Notes under the pieces: generated by a model | The model's input: only the letters and a program-made list of their open reading frames with translations | Told to the model about the DNA's origin: nothing | Database searches by the model: none | Assembly (NCBI RefSeq): GCF_035998295.1 | Contig: NZ_DASYHS010000145.1 | Coordinates: forward strand, 1 to 64,000 | Source: DASYHS01 sp035998295 | GTDB taxonomy: Bacteria; Pseudomonadota; Alphaproteobacteria; Azospirillales; Azospirillaceae | Length of the DNA stretch: 64,000 nucleotides | Reading direction: 5' to 3' | Shown: positions 41,977-52,043 of the stretch, piece after piece | Numbering within the stretch: the stretch's first letter is position 1 | Layout of the letters: every line of letters starts with the position of its first letter | Program-made: the position numbers and the translations under genes

Positions 41977-42321
41977 ATGCACGCCAGCCGTGCCCAACGG
42001 GCCGAACGGGCCGCCCGGGTGGTCGAGCGGACGTGCCAGGCCGGCATCGCCGTCCTGTTCGCCGGCGCCGCCTGGATCGGCACGCCCGACACCTCGGCCC
42101 TGGCGCGCGAGGCCAAGATCGTCGTGTTCCCGCTGGCGCTCGACCGGGCCGACCAGGTCCGCGCGGTCGCGGCCGCCTCGGGCCTGCCGCTCGCCACCGG
42201 CTGGCTGCCGAACGTCATCCTCGCCGTCCCCGGCGACGAGGCGTTCGCCGGCGGCGTGCGCGCCCGCGGCGCCTGGCTCGTGTTCGACGCGGCAGGCGTC
42301 GCCGGCTGCCTGGGTTGGTAG
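41977..42321 (+). CDS. Small hypothetical protein with one hydrophobic segment
   Basis: This 114-residue protein starts after CCGGAGACACGC. A hydrophobic stretch (AGIAVLFAGAAWIG) occupies about residues 22-36. A compact alpha/beta region follows (IVVFPLALDRADQVRAVAAA, SGLPLATGWLPNVILAVPGD). I do not recognise the family. It diverges from the DUF1289 gene and converges with the thiolase gene two bases away. Confidence 0.55.
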   Translation: MHASRAQRAERAARVVERTCQAGIAVLFAGAAWIGTPDTSALAREAKIVVFPLALDRADQVRAVAAASGLPLATGWLPNVILAVPGDEAFAGGVRARGAWLVFDAAGVAGCLGW

Positions 42322-42323
42322 CC

Positions 42324-43547
42324 TCAGGCGGCTTCCAGCAGCACCGCGATCCCCTGCCCGCCCCCGGCGCACGCACTCGCCACGCCCAGTCCCTGTCCCG
42401 ACCGGCGCAGCTCGCGCGCCAGCGTCAGCGTGCAGCGCACGCCGGTCACGCCGAGCGGATGCCCGATCGCGATCGCCCCGCCGTTGACGTTGACCCGCTC
42501 GCGCTCCAGGCCCAGCTCCCGCTCGACCGCCAGGTACTGCGCGCCGAACGCCTCGTTGATCTCGAACCGACCGATCCGGTCCAGCGGCAGGTCGGTCTTG
42601 CGCAGCAGCGCGCGGATCGCCGGCGCCGGTCCGATGCCCATCACCTCCGGCGGCACGCCGACCGACGCCCCCGCGACGATCCGGGCCAGCGGCTTCAGCC
42701 CGTGCCGGCGGACGAAGTCGCCGGACGCCACCAGCACCGCCGCGGCCCCGTCGACGATCGCCGAGCTGTTGCCCCCGGTCTGCACCCCGCCGAAGGCGGG
42801 CTTCAGCTTTGCCAGCACGTCGCGCGGCGTCGGGCGGACATGCTCGTCCTCGGCGAAGCTCTCGACCCCGCGCGGCAGGGCGAGGCGGCGCGGCCGGTAG
42901 CCCTCGGCCGCGAACTCCTCCGTCCTCAGCGGCACGATCTCGCCGGCATGGAACCCGCCGTCGCGCGCCGCGACCGCCGCGGCGAAGCTGCGCGCGGCGT
43001 AGTCGTCGACCTCCTCGCGCGTGATGGCATAGCGCTCGGCGAGTTTCTCCGCCGTCTCGCCCATGCGGATGCCGGGCGCGGTGTCGAGGGTCGCCTCCCA
43101 CAGGAAGTCGCGGAAATCGACCTGCCCCATGCGGAAGCCGGAGCGGTGCGTGAAGGCCGCGACGGGGTTGCGCGACATCGACTCGGCCCCGACGCACAGC
43201 GCCAGATGCCCGCGGCCGAGCGCGATGTGGTCGGCGCCCTGTAGGATCGCCTCGAAGCCCGAGCCGCACAGCCGGTGGACGAGCAGCGCCGGCACCTCGA
43301 CCGGGACCCCGGAATAGAGGCCGACATGGCGCGGCAGGTAATAGGCGTCGAAGCTGGCCTGCGCGACATTGGCGGCGATCACGGTATCGACCGCCGCCGG
43401 GTCGACGCCCGCGCGCCCGATCGCGGCGCGCGCCGCCGCGATCCCGAGATCGGTCGGCGAGACGGTGCCCAGCGTGCCGGCGTAGTCGGCGAAGCCGGTC
43501 CGCACGCCGTCGACCAGCCAGATGTCGTCATAGGTGGACGCGGTCAC
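42324..43547 (-). CDS. Thiolase (acetyl-CoA acyltransferase)
   Basis: This 407-residue thiolase has the acyl-accepting cysteine in VHRLCGSGFEAIL (about residue 90), NVNGGAIAIGHPLGVTGVRC with the catalytic His, and ASACAGGGQGIAV with the second Cys. It cleaves 3-ketoacyl-CoA with CoA. It lies four bases downstream of feruloyl-CoA synthase, so it probably removes acetyl-CoA from hydroxycinnamoyl-CoA side chains after hydration and oxidation. A 3-hydroxyacyl-CoA dehydrogenase is not present in the cluster. Confidence 0.93.
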   Translation of the reverse strand: MTASTYDDIWLVDGVRTGFADYAGTLGTVSPTDLGIAAARAAIGRAGVDPAAVDTVIAANVAQASFDAYYLPRHVGLYSGVPVEVPALLVHRLCGSGFEAILQGADHIALGRGHLALCVGAESMSRNPVAAFTHRSGFRMGQVDFRDFLWEATLDTAPGIRMGETAEKLAERYAITREEVDDYAARSFAAAVAARDGGFHAGEIVPLRTEEFAAEGYRPRRLALPRGVESFAEDEHVRPTPRDVLAKLKPAFGGVQTGGNSSAIVDGAAAVLVASGDFVRRHGLKPLARIVAGASVGVPPEVMGIGPAPAIRALLRKTDLPLDRIGRFEINEAFGAQYLAVERELGLERERVNVNGGAIAIGHPLGVTGVRCTLTLARELRRSGQGLGVASACAGGGQGIAVLLEAA

Positions 43548-43551
43548 GGCG

Positions 43552-45390
43552 TCAGTCCTCCAGGCGGATGATGTCGGGGTCCGGATGCGCTGCGTGCAGC
43601 CGTTCGACCAGTGCCGCGCGGCAGGTCAGGACGGCGCGCTGGTTGATGTAGCCCTTGTCCGTGATCTCGTTGGCGTCGATCGAGGGCGGCTCGGTCGTCA
43701 CCACGGCGCGCGCGACCCGGGTCGAGCTGCCGCCGCCCGCCGCCAGCGTCCCGAGCGCCCGGCGGATCGCGCCGCGCACCCGCTCGTCGCGCACCAGGTC
43801 GGCGATCGGCGCGTCGGCCCCCAGGTCCGGGCACAGCGCGCGGCAGCCGGCGGCACTCGGGAACACCAGCAGCCCGATCTCGTCCCGGTCGTGCCCGGTG
43901 ACGACGGCGTCCTCGACCGCCGGCGCGGCCGCCGCGATCGCCGCGACCCTCAGCGCGCCGACATTGACCCAGGTGCCGCTGGCCAGCTTGAAGTTCTCGG
44001 CGATGCGGCCGTCGAAGACGATGCCCGCCCCCGGGTCCTCCGGATCGACGAGGCGGCCGGCGTCGCCGGTCCTGTAGAACCCCTCCTCGTCGAAGGCCGC
44101 CGCCGTCAGCTCGGGCTGGCGCCAGTAGCCGGGCGTGATGTTGGGGCCCCGCACCCGCAGCTCGAACTTGCCGCCGTCGGGGACCATCTTGACCTCGTTG
44201 CCCGGCGCCGGCACGCCGATGTTGCCGGCGCGCCCGATCGGGAAATGGACGCAGGTCACCATCGGCGCCGTCTCCGTGGCGCCCCAGGCCGAGACCATCG
44301 GCACCCGCCGCCCGAGCACGTCGTCGCCCAGGCGCTCCAGCCGCTCCCACAGGCTCTGCGGCAGGGCGGCCCCGGCATAGAAGATCAGGTCGAGGTCGCC
44401 GAAGAAGCGCCTCGCCAGGTCCCGGTCGGCCTCCAGATGGTCCAGCAGCATCGCGAAGCCGCGCGGGACGTTGAAGTAGACCGTGGGCGCCACCTCGCGC
44501 AGGTTCGCGACCGTCCGCTCGATCAGGCCCGGGACCGGCTTGCCCTCGTCGATATGCAGCGTCCCGCCGTTGCGCAGCACGAGGTTGAAGCAGAAATTGC
44601 CGCCGAAGGTGTGATTCCACGGCAGCCAGTCGACCAGCACCGGCGGGCGCCCCTCCAGGAACGGCCAGCACCGCGCCAGGCTCTCCTGGTTGGCGCACAG
44701 CATGCGCTGGGTGTTGACGACCCCCTTGGGCTGCGCGGTCGAGCCGGAGGTGAACAGGATCTTGGCGACCGTGTCCGGGCCGACCGCGGCATGGGCCTCG
44801 TCGACCGCCGCCGTCGGCGTCGCGCCGAGATCCGCGAACGCCGTGGCGCCGGCCGGCACGCCGGACGAGACGACCGGCTCCGCGCCGGCGAAGTCGACCG
44901 TCTCCAGCACGCGGCCGTAGCGCTCGCCGTCGTCGGCGAACACCAGGCCCGGCCGCACCAGCTCCGCGATGTAGCGGACTTTGCCGAAGTCCTGGGACAG
45001 GCGCGAATAGGCCGGCGAGACCGGCACGACCGGCACGCCGACATGCATCGCGGCCAGTGCCAGCAGCGCGTGGTCGATGCCGTTGTCGGACAGCACCATC
45101 ACCGGGCGGTCGGGCGACAGCCGCCGGTCCAGCAGCGCCTGCGCGATCGAGCGCACGCGCGCCAGCGCCGCGGCGTAGCCGACTCGGCGCCACTGCCCGT
45201 CCGCGCCGCGCTGGGCGAGGAAGTCGCGGTCCGGCGTCTCGGCCGCCCAGCGGGCGAGATGGTCGTCCAGGCAGCGCGGGTCGGCGGTCACCCTGTCCGC
45301 CGAGCGCAGGAGCAGGCTGCCGTCGGGACGCCGCTCGACCCGGATGTCGGGCCGGGCGAAGGCGGATGTGGAGATGGTCTGCTGCAGCAT
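43552..45390 (-). CDS. fcs: Feruloyl-CoA synthase
   Basis: This 612-residue ANL enzyme activates ferulate, p-coumarate or caffeate to the CoA thioester. AMP-binding motif: LFTSGSTAQPKGVVNTQRML. Family-specific segments include VLVDWLPWNHTFGGNFCFNL, the SAWGATETAPMVTCVHFPIG region and ENFKLASGTWVNVGALR. The length (about 610-620) and the NHTFGGN signature match bacterial feruloyl-CoA synthases rather than other acyl-CoA ligases. It starts eight bases after the LivF-type gene and is co-transcribed with the importer. A MarR regulator at 51.5 kb probably controls the operon. Confidence 0.92.
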   Translation of the reverse strand: MLQQTISTSAFARPDIRVERRPDGSLLLRSADRVTADPRCLDDHLARWAAETPDRDFLAQRGADGQWRRVGYAAALARVRSIAQALLDRRLSPDRPVMVLSDNGIDHALLALAAMHVGVPVVPVSPAYSRLSQDFGKVRYIAELVRPGLVFADDGERYGRVLETVDFAGAEPVVSSGVPAGATAFADLGATPTAAVDEAHAAVGPDTVAKILFTSGSTAQPKGVVNTQRMLCANQESLARCWPFLEGRPPVLVDWLPWNHTFGGNFCFNLVLRNGGTLHIDEGKPVPGLIERTVANLREVAPTVYFNVPRGFAMLLDHLEADRDLARRFFGDLDLIFYAGAALPQSLWERLERLGDDVLGRRVPMVSAWGATETAPMVTCVHFPIGRAGNIGVPAPGNEVKMVPDGGKFELRVRGPNITPGYWRQPELTAAAFDEEGFYRTGDAGRLVDPEDPGAGIVFDGRIAENFKLASGTWVNVGALRVAAIAAAAPAVEDAVVTGHDRDEIGLLVFPSAAGCRALCPDLGADAPIADLVRDERVRGAIRRALGTLAAGGGSSTRVARAVVTTEPPSIDANEITDKGYINQRAVLTCRAALVERLHAAHPDPDIIRLED

Positions 45391-45398
45391 CGCTAACC

Positions 45399-46102
<704 letters not shown>

Positions 46103-46103
<1 letters not shown>

Positions 46104-46870
46104 CAATGCGCCTCCCCGAGATAGCATTCCAGCACATGGGGGTCGCGCGCGACGTCCTCGGGCGCGCCCTCCGCGATCTTCCGGCCATGGTGCAGGACGA
46201 CGATGTGGCCCGACAGCGCCATCACCGCGCGCATCACGTGCTCGATCAGCAGGATGGTCAGGCCGGTGCGCGCCGACAGGTCCTTCAGCGTCTCCACCAT
46301 CGCGTCGACCTCGACCGGGCGCAGCCCCGCCATCACCTCGTCGAGCAGCAGGATCTTCGGCCGCGTCGCCAGCGCCCGCGCCGTCTCCAGGCGCTTGCGG
46401 TCCGGCAGGGTCAGCCCGCTCGCGGGAAGATGCGCCTTCGACGACAGGCCGAGCAGGTCCAGGATGTCCATCGCCGCGCGGCGGGCCTCGCCGACGCCGG
46501 GGCTGCGGTGCAGCGCCCCGACCAGCACGTTCTCCAGCACCGACAGCGCGCCGAACGGCTTCACGATCTGGAAGGTGCGCCCGATCCCGGCGCGGCACGC
46601 CCGGTCCGGGCTGATCCCGGTCACGTCGGCCCCGTCGAGCACGACGCTGCCGCCGCTCGGCGGCAGCGCGCCCGCGATCAGGTTGAAGGTCGTCGTCTTG
46701 CCGGCGCCGTTCGGGCCGATCAGGCCGACGATCGCGCCGCGCGGGACCGAGAAGCTGACGTCGTCGACGGCGCGCAGGCCGCGGAAGCTCTTCGACAGCC
46801 CGCGGACCTCCAGCAGCGGCGCGGCGGCCCCCGCCGGGGCGCCCGCATGGATGCTCGGGACGGCGCTCAT
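46103..46870 (-). CDS. ABC importer ATPase, LivG type (hydroxycinnamate cluster)
   Basis: This 255-residue ATPase has Walker A GPNGAGKTTTFNLIAG and Walker B ILLLDEVMAGLRPVE. The signature helix reads LPDRKRLETARALAT in place of LSGGQ, a known LivG variation. RTFQIVKPFGALSVLENVLV is the Q-loop region. A short Ala/Pro-rich extension precedes the ATPase fold. Start and stop overlap neighbouring genes by four bases or fewer. Confidence 0.92.
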
Positions 46871-47892
46871 GGCCGCGCCTCCAGGCCCAGCCGCCGGCGC
46901 AACCACGGCCAGATGCCGGCCGGGCGCAGCGCCACGATCACCAGCAGCGCGACGCCGTAGAACCACAGCTTGATCCCGTCCACGCCCAGCCCCTCGGTCG
47001 CGACCGTCAGCCCCTCGCCCAGGATATGCAGCAGGAAGGCGCCGAGGATCGGGCCGAACAGCGTGCCCAGGCCGCCGACGATCGGGGCGAGGATCATCTC
47101 GATCGAGCGGTGCATCGCGAAGGTCGTCTCGGGGTAGAGGTTGTTGTAGTAGAAGGCGAACACGGCCCCGCCGACCGCCGTCATCGCCGAGGACACCGCG
47201 ATCGCCGCCATGCGGTAGCGGAAGACGTCGATGCCCAGCGCCGCGGCCGCGTCGGGGTCCTCGCGGATCGCCTGCCAGTAGAAGCCGACGCGCCGGCGCA
47301 GCAGCGCGTGGCACAGCGCCAGCGCCCCCAGGGTCATGGCCACCAGCACGTAGTAGAACATCGTCGACGAGCCGCGCAGGTACAGCAGGTCGTTGTCGGC
47401 CCGGTTCGTCACCGGCAGGAACAGCCCACCCGAGCCGCCTACCCAATCGAAATGGTCGAACAGGATGCGCGTGAACTCCGCGAACGAGATCGTCAGAAGC
47501 GCGAAGTAGACGCCCTTGACCCCGAACCGGAAGCTGAGCGTGCCGATCAACGCCCCGGCGGCGGCCGCGACCGCCGCCCCCGCGGCCATGCCGAGCCAGG
47601 GCGGCAGGCCCCAGTGCACGAACAGGGCGGACGCCGTGTAGGCGCCCAGGCCGAAATACAGCGCATGCCCCAGCGACAGCAGGCCGGCGAAGCCCATCAT
47701 CACGTTCCAGGCCTGGCCGAGATAGGCCGCCATCAGGATCACGACCATCAGCGAGATCAGGAAGTCGCCCGCGACCGACGGCAGCGCCAGCAGCGCCGCC
47801 ACCAGCAGGCCGAGCGCCACGGCGGCGCGCGGCGTCAGGCCCCAGATCCCGCTCTGGCGCGAACGGATCGCGCCGACGGCTTCGGTCGTCAT
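46867..47892 (-). CDS. ABC importer permease, LivM type (hydroxycinnamate cluster)
   Basis: This 341-residue membrane protein has LivM landmarks: QAWNVMMGFAGLLSLGHALY, FGVKGVYFALLTISFAEFTR and AIREDPDAAAALGIDVFRYR. Nine to ten helices are predicted. It overlaps the LivH stop and the LivG start, showing tight translational coupling within the importer operon. Confidence 0.93.
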   Translation of the reverse strand: MTTEAVGAIRSRQSGIWGLTPRAAVALGLLVAALLALPSVAGDFLISLMVVILMAAYLGQAWNVMMGFAGLLSLGHALYFGLGAYTASALFVHWGLPPWLGMAAGAAVAAAAGALIGTLSFRFGVKGVYFALLTISFAEFTRILFDHFDWVGGSGGLFLPVTNRADNDLLYLRGSSTMFYYVLVAMTLGALALCHALLRRRVGFYWQAIREDPDAAAALGIDVFRYRMAAIAVSSAMTAVGGAVFAFYYNNLYPETTFAMHRSIEMILAPIVGGLGTLFGPILGAFLLHILGEGLTVATEGLGVDGIKLWFYGVALLVIVALRPAGIWPWLRRRLGLEARP

Positions 47893-48755
47893 TGCCGGGC
47901 TCCCATCAGGCCCTGCGGCCGCAGCAGCAGGACCAGTATCAGCAGGCCGAAGCTGAACATGCTCTTGAGCGACGGCGCGATCAGGAAGCCGGACAGCGCC
48001 TCCGACAGCCCGACCAGCACGCCGCCGAGCAGCGCGCCCCAGAAGCTTCCCAGCCCGCCCAGGATCACGATGATGAAGGCGAGCAGCGTGTAGTCCGCCG
48101 CGAGATAGGGATGGACGTCGACCAGCAGCACCATCAGGCTGCCGGCCGCGCCGACGCAGGCGGCGCCGATGCCGAAGGTGACGGCGTAGAGCTTGAGCAC
48201 GTCGAGCCCGATCACCTGCGCGCCGACCTGGTTGTCCGCGCAGGCCCGGATCGCCTTGCCGAGATGCGTGAAGCGGAAGAACGCCCACAGCGCGAGCGCC
48301 AGGAGGACGGCCCCGCTCGCCGCATAGACCCTGACCTTGTCCAGCAGCACCGGCCCGACCTCGAAGCTGTCGAAGGCGTAGTCCAGCGGCACGCCGCGGG
48401 CATCGGGGCCGAACAGCATCAGGTTGCTGCTGGTGAGGACCAGGCCGAGCGCCAGCAGCAGCAGGAACTGGATGTGGTCCGGCATCGCGACGTAGCGGTT
48501 GATCAGCCCGCGCTGCAGCCCGTAGCCGGCCACGAACAGGGCGCCGGCGACGATCGGCAGCGACAGCATCGGGTCCAGCCCGAAGGCGCCGTGCAGCAGG
48601 AAGGCGCCGAACATGCCGATGACCATCATCTCGCCATGGGCGAAGTTGACGACCCGCAGCACGCCGAAGATCACCGACAGGCCGAGCGCCATGAGGCCGT
48701 ACACGGCGCCGGTCAGGCAGCCCGCGACGAGGATGTTGAGATAGATCGAGAGCAT
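47889..48755 (-). CDS. ABC importer permease, LivH type (hydroxycinnamate cluster)
   Basis: This 288-residue permease has LivH landmarks: TGAVYGLMALGLSVIFGVLR, VVNFAHGEMMVIGMFGAFLL and RACADNQVGAQVIGLDVLK. It lies after the binding-protein gene, separated by 70 bases that carry a strong hairpin. It forms the channel with the LivM-type partner. Confidence 0.93.
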   Translation of the reverse strand: MLSIYLNILVAGCLTGAVYGLMALGLSVIFGVLRVVNFAHGEMMVIGMFGAFLLHGAFGLDPMLSLPIVAGALFVAGYGLQRGLINRYVAMPDHIQFLLLLALGLVLTSSNLMLFGPDARGVPLDYAFDSFEVGPVLLDKVRVYAASGAVLLALALWAFFRFTHLGKAIRACADNQVGAQVIGLDVLKLYAVTFGIGAACVGAAGSLMVLLVDVHPYLAADYTLLAFIIVILGGLGSFWGALLGGVLVGLSEALSGFLIAPSLKSMFSFGLLILVLLLRPQGLMGARQ

Positions 48756-48780
48756 GGGTCCACCCGCTCGCCCGCAGGGA

Positions 48781-48813
48781 CCCGGGGCCGGCGCCGCGCG
48801 CGCCGGCCCCGGG
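48781..48813. terminator. Strong hairpin between binding-protein and permease genes
   Basis: CCCGGGGCCGGCGC and GCGCCGGCCCCGGG form a perfect 14-bp stem with a CGCGC loop. It lies after the binding-protein stop on the minus strand, before the LivH start. There is no U-tract, so it may act as a partial terminator or an mRNA stabiliser that keeps binding protein in excess. Confidence 0.65.
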
Positions 48814-48825
48814 GAACGCCCGGCC

Positions 48826-50079
48826 TCAGCCCCGGCTGCCCCAGCCCGGCATCGGGAACACCGGTTCCATCGTCGCGTTGGGCGCCGGCAGCACCACCTC
48901 CGGCCGGCCGTCGCGGTTCTGGATCGCGGCCGACTTGATGTTGAGGTTCTGCCCCTTCTCGTCGAAGCTGATCGGCCCGCCCAGCATGACGCGGTTCGAC
49001 AGGTTGGTCGCGCGCAGCGCCTCGGTCAGCGCCTGCGGATCGGTCGAGCCCGCCCGCTTCGCGGCGTCCGCCGCGACCAGCACCGCCTCGAAGGTGAAGC
49101 CGACGTTGAGCTCGTAGGTCTCTTCCGGATGCGCCGCCTCGAACGCGGACTGGAGGACGCCGTTCAGCTCCTGCTTGGGGTCGAACCACGCGACGTTGGT
49201 GATGCAGTAGTCGGCGTTCTTGCCCAGCGTCTTGAAGAACTGCTTCTCGTACATGCCCGGGCTGCCGGGGCTGATGATGCCCATCGGCTCGTAGCGCTGC
49301 TTCACCATCTCGCGGACCATCAGGATCGCGTCGTTCAGGCGGGTCACGACGAGATGCAGGTCGGCACCCGCGGCCTTGGCCTTCGCGACCTCGACCGACA
49401 GGTCGCGCGCCTTCGGGTCGTAGGCGATCGTCTCGACGATCTCGAACGGCAGGCCGATCTTGGGGGCGAGCGCGTTGATCCCGCCCAGCATCGACTGGCC
49501 GAAGCTGTCGTTGACGTGCATCAGCACGGCCGTCTTCGGCGTGGCGCCGGTCGCCTGGAACAGGTCGTTCAGCAGCGACAGCCCGCCCATGCCGAGCATG
49601 GCGCTGGTGGGGAAGTTGCGGAAGACGTAGCGGTAGCCCTGCTCGGTGATCTTCGGGTCGGCCGCGATGTTGACGACGAAGGGCACGCCGCGCTGCTCGG
49701 CGACCTGGGCCACCGCCGCCGTGGTCGCGCTGTCGAAGCAGCCCATCAGGACGTGGGCGCCCTCGCGGATCAGCTTCTCCGCCTGGGTGCGGCCGACGTC
49801 CGGGCTCGACTCCGTGTCGGCGTTCATCAGCTCGACCGCGTAGCCGAGATCGGCCAGGATCGGCACCGAAATGTCGGCGCCGCGCTGGCAGGCCTGCCCG
49901 ATCAGCGCCAGATGGCCCGAGCGCGGCAGCAGCACGCCGACCTTCACCGGGTCAGCCGCCCGGGCGAAGCGCAGCGGGCTGGAGGCGGCGAGCGCGAAGC
50001 CGCCCGCGGCGAGCGTCCAGCGGCCGAGGTCGCGCCGCGACGGACCGGTCGGGCGCATGGTTCGAGTGTCGTCGGTCAT
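48826..50079 (-). CDS. Periplasmic binding protein of the hydroxycinnamate-cluster ABC importer
   Basis: This 417-residue protein has a twin-arginine-like signal (SRRDLGRWTLAAGGFALAAS) ending near ARAAD, then a Peripla_BP_6 fold (VKVGVLLPRSGHLALIGQAC, LMGCFDSATTAAVAQVAEQR). GGGGGAAATGCC precedes the ATG. Its cluster with feruloyl-CoA synthase and a MarR regulator suggests that it binds hydroxycinnamates such as p-coumarate or ferulate. The ligand is inferred from context. Confidence 0.9.
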   Translation of the reverse strand: MTDDTRTMRPTGPSRRDLGRWTLAAGGFALAASSPLRFARAADPVKVGVLLPRSGHLALIGQACQRGADISVPILADLGYAVELMNADTESSPDVGRTQAEKLIREGAHVLMGCFDSATTAAVAQVAEQRGVPFVVNIAADPKITEQGYRYVFRNFPTSAMLGMGGLSLLNDLFQATGATPKTAVLMHVNDSFGQSMLGGINALAPKIGLPFEIVETIAYDPKARDLSVEVAKAKAAGADLHLVVTRLNDAILMVREMVKQRYEPMGIISPGSPGMYEKQFFKTLGKNADYCITNVAWFDPKQELNGVLQSAFEAAHPEETYELNVGFTFEAVLVAADAAKRAGSTDPQALTEALRATNLSNRVMLGGPISFDEKGQNLNIKSAAIQNRDGRPEVVLPAPNATMEPVFPMPGWGSRG

Positions 50080-50187
50080 GGCATTTCCCCCTGTGGTTCC
50101 CGGTCGTCGGCGTCGCCGCCGCTCCCGTTGTCTATGCGTCGTCCAGGTACGTCGATCATCACATGGGCGACCGGCCCCGCGCCACGG

Positions 50188-50982
50188 TCACATGCCGTCC
50201 GCGCGCGGCCCCGCTCCAACCTTTCCCGCCTTCTTGCCCAGGAAGTCCTCCAGGCGCTCCCGCGCGTCGCCGCCGGTCTGGACCAGCGCCGCGACGAGCG
50301 ATTCCGTGAACAGCCCGTCGGCCATCGACATGTCCTCGATGCGGCTGATGGCGTTCAGGATCGCGTAGTTGGACAGCGGCGCGTTGGCCGCGACGCGCCC
50401 GGCCAGCTCCAGCGCCTTGTCGAGGGCGCGGCCCGGCTCCTCCAGGTAATGCGACAGCCCCAGCCGCAGCCCGTCCTCGGCGCCGTAGGCGCGGCCGGTG
50501 AGCATCATCTCCACCATCCGGCCGGCGCCGATCACACGGGCGACGCGCACCGTCGCCCCGCCGCCGACGAAGATCCCGCGCTGGCCTTCGGGCAGCGCGT
50601 AGAAGGCGGTCCGGTCGGCGACGCGCACATGGGTCGCCGCCGCCAGTTCCAGGCCGCCGCCGATCACGGCGCCGTGCAGGGCCGATATCACCGGAAGCCC
50701 GCCGAACTGGACGGCCTGGAACACCCGGTGCCAGGCCTGGGAATGCGCCATCACCGCGACCGCGTCCCGGTCCCGATGCTCCGACAGGTCGAGCCCGGCG
50801 CAGAAATGGTCGCCCGCGCCGTGCAGCACCGCGACGCGCACCCCGGGCGGGGGGGCACGGAAGAACCGCTCGATGGAGCCGATCAGCGCGTCGTTGACCG
50901 CGTTGCGCTTCTCCGGGCGGTCCAGGCGCAGGACGGCGACCGCCTCCCTGACCTCGACCGAGAGATGCGGAAGACCGTCCAT
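50188..50982 (-). CDS. Enoyl-CoA hydratase/isomerase (crotonase) family protein
   Basis: This 264-residue crotonase contains the oxyanion-hole segments AGDHFCAGLDLSEHR and ALHGAVIGGGLELAAATHVR, and the catalytic-region LPEGQRGIFVGGGATVRVAR. In this operon it probably hydrates coumaroyl- or feruloyl-CoA, perhaps also cleaving it to an aldehyde as feruloyl-CoA hydratase/lyase does. The presence of a thiolase leaves a beta-oxidative route open. It lies three bases after the thioesterase gene. Confidence 0.9.
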   Translation of the reverse strand: MDGLPHLSVEVREAVAVLRLDRPEKRNAVNDALIGSIERFFRAPPPGVRVAVLHGAGDHFCAGLDLSEHRDRDAVAVMAHSQAWHRVFQAVQFGGLPVISALHGAVIGGGLELAAATHVRVADRTAFYALPEGQRGIFVGGGATVRVARVIGAGRMVEMMLTGRAYGAEDGLRLGLSHYLEEPGRALDKALELAGRVAANAPLSNYAILNAISRIEDMSMADGLFTESLVAALVQTGGDARERLEDFLGKKAGKVGAGPRADGM

Positions 50983-50985
50983 GCC

Positions 50986-51408
50986 TCAGCCCTCCCCTTC
51001 GAAAAGCCGGACCACCTCCGTCGGGATCGGGACGGCGCGGATGCCTCCCGGACGGCTCGGGTCCTGCGCCGCCCAGACGCGGGTCTCCCACCCCTCGACG
51101 GCGAGCATGCCGGCCTTCAGCAGCCGGTGGTGGACCTTGAAGCTGCTGCGGCCCCATTCGACGATCGCGGCCTCGCAGTCGAGGACGTCGCCATAGGCGG
51201 ACGCGACGCCGAAGCTGGCCCGCGCGTCGACGAGCGGCGTGCCGATGACGCCGTAGCGCCGCCGGATGGCATCCATGCCGAGCCCGAGGTTCCTGAGCAG
51301 CGCATGGGTGGAGCCGTCGAACCAGTTGAAGTAATTGGGATAGTAGACGATCTCAGCGCCGTCGCAGTCGCCCCACGCAACTTGGATCGTCCGCCGATGG
51401 GTCCGCAT
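50986..51408 (-). CDS. Acyl-CoA thioesterase, 4-hydroxybenzoyl-CoA thioesterase family
   Basis: This 140-residue hotdog-fold enzyme has the motif VAWGDCDGAEIVYYPNYFNW, with the catalytic Asp in WGDCDGAE. YGDVLDCEAAIVEWGRSSFK is the second conserved strand pair. It hydrolyses an aryl- or acyl-CoA. As first gene of the hydroxycinnamate operon it may release hydroxybenzoate from its CoA ester or relieve CoA trapping. The putative MarR operator lies just upstream. Confidence 0.9.
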   Translation of the reverse strand: MRTHRRTIQVAWGDCDGAEIVYYPNYFNWFDGSTHALLRNLGLGMDAIRRRYGVIGTPLVDARASFGVASAYGDVLDCEAAIVEWGRSSFKVHHRLLKAGMLAVEGWETRVWAAQDPSRPGGIRAVPIPTEVVRLFEGEG

Positions 51409-51463
51409 CCCGCCCCCTGTCCCTCACGCGAAGGAGCATGCCGCGGTTTCGTTCACCCGTCAA

Positions 51464-51484
51464 ATTGTTCTATCGATGAACAAT
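51464..51484. promoter_or_regulatory. Putative MarR (CouR-like) operator
   Basis: ATTGTTC and GAACAAT are perfect 7-bp arms around a 7-base spacer (21 bp in total). The site lies 56-76 bases upstream of the thioesterase start, at the expected promoter of the hydroxycinnamate operon, and just past the marR stop. It stands out as AT-rich in a GC-rich gap. Confidence 0.6.
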
Positions 51485-51506
51485 CGGCGCAGCCGGCCGG
51501 CCCGGT

Positions 51507-52043
51507 TCAGCCGCCCATCATCTTGCGCAGCAGGGCCAGCAGGGTCTCGTGCTCCGCCGGGGTCAGCGCCGCGGTCACGCGGGCCTCGTGCTCGCGGACG
51601 AGCCGCTCCAGGTCGCGCAGCACCGCCGTTCCCGTGGCCGTCAGGTGCAGCGCACGCGAGCGCCGGTCGCTGGCCGACGGCACCCGGATCGCGAGACCGA
51701 GTTCCTCCAGGTGGTCGATCAGCGGCACCATCGCCGAGCGCTCGATGGCGAGCGCGTTGGCGAGCACGGTCTGGATCACGCCGGGATTGGCCCCGATCAC
51801 GACCAGCGCCGAGAACTGGGCCGGCGTGATCCCGGTCCCGGCGAAGCCGCGCAGGAAGTCCTGCCAGATCGCGAGCTGCGCGCGTCGCACGAGGTAGCCG
51901 CTCAGCTCGGTCAGCATGCCGAGGTCGAGCTCGCCCGGCTGGACCGCCTCATCCGCCTTGCCCACGCCGCGCCGGCCCTTCCTGCGCCCGCCCGCGGTCC
52001 CCTTGCCCGCGGCCCCGGCCTTGCCTGCAATCGCGTCAGACAT
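51507..52043 (-). CDS. MarR-family regulator of the hydroxycinnamate operon
   Basis: This 178-residue protein has a basic, disordered N-terminus (about 1-40) and a MarR winged-helix domain (ITPAQFSALVVIGANPGVIQ, ALAIERSAMVPLIDHLEELG, DRRSRALHLTATGTAVL). GGGAGAAGACC precedes the ATG at 52043. It resembles CouR/FerR-type repressors that respond to hydroxycinnamoyl-CoA, given the adjacent fcs operon. The perfect inverted repeat at 51464 is its likely operator. Its start overlaps the end of the RluA-type gene by 8 bases. Confidence 0.88.
   Translation of the reverse strand: MSDAIAGKAGAAGKGTAGGRRKGRRGVGKADEAVQPGELDLGMLTELSGYLVRRAQLAIWQDFLRGFAGTGITPAQFSALVVIGANPGVIQTVLANALAIERSAMVPLIDHLEELGLAIRVPSASDRRSRALHLTATGTAVLRDLERLVREHEARVTAALTPAEHETLLALLRKMMGG

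Noticed and set aside
48754..51897. Plus-strand open frame of 1047 codons opposite the hydroxycinnamate operon
   Set aside because: Antisense shadow of binding protein, crotonase and thioesterase genes with intact motifs; translation is Arg/Ala/Gly/Asp-rich without domains.
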